Shown: positions 15,178 to 16,773 of the stretch, in pieces
Position numbering within the stretch: the stretch's first letter is position 1
Layout: every line of letters begins with the position of its first letter
Assembly: GCA_937875035.1 (NCBI GenBank)
Contig: CALNCF010000327.1
Location: 1 to 16,773, forward strand
DNA: 16,773 nt
Reading direction: 5' to 3'
Origin: an uncultured Sphingobacteriaceae bacterium
Lineage (GTDB): Bacteria; Bacteroidota; Bacteroidia; Sphingobacteriales; Sphingobacteriaceae
The notes under the pieces: generated by a model
Database searches by the model: none
The model's input: the letters and a program-made list of their open reading frames with translations, nothing else
What the model was told of the DNA's origin: nothing
Made by a program: the position numbers and the translations under genes

Positions 15178-15676
15178 GGGAGGTCTGGAATTTTTCGTCG
15201 AAAGAATTCGGGTAGATCAGCACCTCTTCCACATTCGGGTATTCAAAGTATGGAAAGGCGAAGGTCGGGATCACGGCGCTGGCGCCTACCATCAGGCGTA
15301 CACCGTCATCGATCGTAGTGTCGATCGCATGGATCCTTTTCTCTGCAATAAAAAACTGTACACGCCGGTTGAACACTTCTTTCTCTTCGGCACTCAGGTC
15401 CTGGTAATAAGTAGAACGGCCTTGCAGGAAGGCGCTCCATTCCGGCGGAAAGGGTGCCGACAGCAAGCGCAGGCGTTTGTAGTGTTTCCCGTTGTAATGA
15501 CGATGCACGAACAGGATACAGGCCAGGAGCAGGGAGCCCATCATCAGGGGCCAGCGGTAGTCTTGCTTATAGACAGCAACAGCGCTCATCAGGAGCACGA
15601 CCAGCGCGATCCACAGTGCGGCGTAGAGGCGGCTTCTGCGTACCACCCGGTGATAATGATCGTATAGGTTTGTCAT
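15125..15676 (-). CDS. MtfA-like zinc peptidase, membrane-anchored N-terminal part (frameshifted)
   Basis: N-terminal half of the peptidase whose catalytic half is at 14779-15177. The ATG at 15676 is chosen because it follows the PPK2 stop by 8 bases; the longer open frame to 15787 overlaps PPK2. Two hydrophobic helices (about residues 17-36 and 45-63) anchor it in the membrane, unlike soluble E. coli MtfA. FPPEWSAFLQGRSTYYQDLSAEE-like sequence and VGASAVIPTFAFPYFEYPNVEEVLIYP are typical of the family. The frame is right through FDEKFQTS (about base 15179); the rest to 15125 is out-of-frame. Removing one base of the CCC run (GGG at 15178-15180 on +) restores a 298-residue protein. E. coli MtfA responds to the repressor Mlc, but that partner is not expected here, so the substrate is open. 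Confidence 0.82.
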   Translation of the reverse strand: MTNLYDHYHRVVRRSRLYAALWIALVVLLMSAVAVYKQDYRWPLMMGSLLLACILFVHRHYNGKHYKRLRLLSAPFPPEWSAFLQGRSTYYQDLSAEEKEVFNRRVQFFIAEKRIHAIDTTIDDGVRLMVGASAVIPTFAFPYFEYPNVEEVLIYPNSFDEKFQTSRYDGQSSSEQYRGAFQA

Positions 15677-15684
15677 AGGTATGT

Positions 15685-16416
15685 TCAGGATGGATATTTC
15701 AGGTGGAGTGACTGCATTTTTTCTACAATGGAATTCGCGATGAGGTAATTCCGGTACCATTTGTGATCGGCGGGAATTACTTCCCATGGAATCTCCGGGC
15801 TGCAGGTGCTGATGATCTTTTCATACACCCTGCGATAAGAGCCCCAGTGCTTTTCATCACGTACATCAGCCGGATCGTATTTCCATTTTTTCTCAGGGTC
15901 GGTGGTCCGGGCCAGGATGCGCGCTTTCTGCTCTTCTTTCGAAATGTGAAGATAATACTTCAGGATAACGACCCCGTTCTCCCGGAGGTAACGTTCGAAG
16001 TCGTTGATCTGCTCGTATCTTTTTTTAATGGCCTTTGCCGGGATCGTCTTATGAACCGAGGGGAAGAGAATGTCTTCATAATGCGAACGGTTAAATATCG
16101 TGATCATACCCCGGGCCGGTACATACGGATGCACCCTCCAGAGGTAATCATGCAGCTGCTCCTCTTCGCTTGGCGCCTTAAAGGAGCGCACGCTGCAACC
16201 CTGTGGGTTGATGGCCGAGAACACTTTGCGTATGGTGCTGTCCTTGCCCGAAGTATCCATGCCTTGCAGGATCACGAGGATGCTGTGCTTCTTTTCCGCA
16301 TACAGCATATTCTGAAGCTTCGCCATCTGCAGCTTAAGGTCTTCTGTCTGCTGCACGGTCTTCTCTTCATTGATGCGCGGATCAGGTACCGTCGGTATTT
16401 TTTTCAGGCTGGTCAT
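15685..16416 (-). CDS. PPK2-family polyphosphate kinase / polyphosphate:nucleotide phosphotransferase (243 aa)
   Basis: Cytoplasmic kinase moving phosphate between polyphosphate and nucleotides. The ATG at 16416 is preferred to one at 16461 because it forms an ATGA overlap with the stop of the upstream P-ATPase gene. Walker A is GMDTSGKDS (52-60), with the PPK2-specific D between G and the lysine loop, and Walker B-like FNRSHYED is at 108-115. Further family landmarks are KAPSEEEQLHDYLWRVH (the lid/base region), RARxxL-like FERYLRENG and WKYDPADVRDEKHWGSY. A single core domain of about 240 residues fits class I-III enzymes; which nucleotide (AMP, ADP or GDP) it prefers cannot be read off. The operon with a magnesium-type ATPase is fitting, since polyphosphate and nucleotides are both handled as Mg2+ complexes. 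Confidence 0.92.
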   Translation of the reverse strand: MTSLKKIPTVPDPRINEEKTVQQTEDLKLQMAKLQNMLYAEKKHSILVILQGMDTSGKDSTIRKVFSAINPQGCSVRSFKAPSEEEQLHDYLWRVHPYVPARGMITIFNRSHYEDILFPSVHKTIPAKAIKKRYEQINDFERYLRENGVVILKYYLHISKEEQKARILARTTDPEKKWKYDPADVRDEKHWGSYRRVYEKIISTCSPEIPWEVIPADHKWYRNYLIANSIVEKMQSLHLKYPS

Positions 16417-16773
16417 ATACGATCGTTTAAGGGTGATGAATGTTCTTGCCGGTAGAACCATTTTTTCAGCAGCTCGGCTGAGAGCATATACAGCACTACA
16501 ATGCTCAGCATGGCGATGTAAAAGGTATAAGGCAGCGGACGGAACCCGAATGTCTGTGCCAAGGGAAGCAGGGGTATGAGCAGGGCGGTAAGGGCAACAG
16601 CGGTCACTCCTCCGAAGAGGTAGATGCCCGGCTTGCTTTTGAAGAAAGATTGCCGGCTCCGTACCACGAGGATAATGAGCGTGGCCGATACTACCGACTC
16701 GATGAACCAGCCCGTCTGGAATTCCTGCTCGCCGGCTTTCAGGATCATCAGTAATGCCCCGAATGTAAGATAG
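16413..16773 (-). CDS. Magnesium-translocating-type P-type ATPase, C-terminal end (5' part beyond the window)
   Basis: The frame is open from the window edge to a stop at 16413, giving about 120 residues of the C-terminal membrane domain of a P-type cation ATPase. EFQTGWFIESVVSATLII is the hallmark loop before TM8-like helices, and the remainder (IPLLPLAQTFGFRPLP, then a hydrophobic helix and LLKKWFYR) tracks the end of MgtA/MgtB proteins (usually about 900 residues). The catalytic DKTGT region would lie upstream of the window, so substrate assignment rests on C-terminal resemblance only; a Ca2+- or H+-type P-ATPase is the alternative. The ATG at 16748 is internal. Stop and the next gene's start overlap as ATGA, so the three genes here are translationally coupled. 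Confidence 0.82.
   Translation of the reverse strand, partial: YLTFGALLMILKAGEQEFQTGWFIESVVSATLIILVVRSRQSFFKSKPGIYLFGGVTAVALTALLIPLLPLAQTFGFRPLPYTFYIAMLSIVVLYMLSAELLKKWFYRQEHSSPLNDRI

Noticed and set aside
1..16773. Insertion sequences, integrase genes, tRNA or rRNA genes, and phage or defence modules
   Set aside because: No transposase or integrase motif, terminal inverted repeats, cloverleaf or rRNA-like stretch was found in reading the window; nothing supports a recent mobile element.

Overview
The window looks like chromosome of a Bacteroidota bacterium, most likely in or near the Chitinophagaceae; genus not resolved. The evidence is a type IX secretion (T9SS) C-terminal sorting domain, a beta-propeller/Y_Y_Y LytS-type sensor kinase with a LytTR partner, promoter elements of the Bacteroidota TTTG / TAnnTTTG type, and mostly weak Shine-Dalgarno sequences. 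Base composition is near 50% GC in the housekeeping-type genes.

Layout. (1) 1-2337: 3' three quarters of a CzcA-type heavy-metal RND efflux pump on +, closed by a strong terminator. (2) 2343-3642: an M28 zinc aminopeptidase on -, whose signal peptide is one base out of frame with the enzyme. (3) 3891-7577: a two-gene + operon, a 974-residue propeller sensor kinase and its LytTR response regulator, ending in a 16-bp-stem terminator. (4) 7787-13007: a very large secreted repeat protein on -, with a lectin-like N-terminal domain, an Ig-like domain, 15 tandem cysteine-rich PKD units of about 93 residues and a T9SS sorting domain. The reading frame breaks in unit 14. (5) 13008-13392: intergenic. 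(6) 13393-14782: a divergent pair, an HxlR-type regulator (-) and an exported DsbA-like oxidoreductase (+), sharing a compact promoter built on a 14-bp perfect palindrome. (7) 14779-16773: a tight - operon, a magnesium-type P-type ATPase (partial), a PPK2 polyphosphate kinase and an MtfA-like zinc peptidase (frameshifted).

How they may work together. The sensor/LytTR pair lies beside the giant surface protein and could control it; a 21-bp-period direct repeat upstream of that gene is a possible target (inference). The giant protein carries eight cysteines per repeat, so it would need oxidative folding outside the cytoplasm. The nearby exported DsbA-like protein, next to a regulator with the family's N-terminal cysteine, makes a redox link plausible but unproven. 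The P-ATPase/PPK2/MtfA operon suggests coupled Mg2+/polyphosphate/nucleotide homeostasis.

Three genes are interrupted by a +1 frame slip within 16.8 kb. In two of them the slip can be repaired by removing one C from a CCCGG sequence. Sequence errors should be excluded before calling these pseudogenes.
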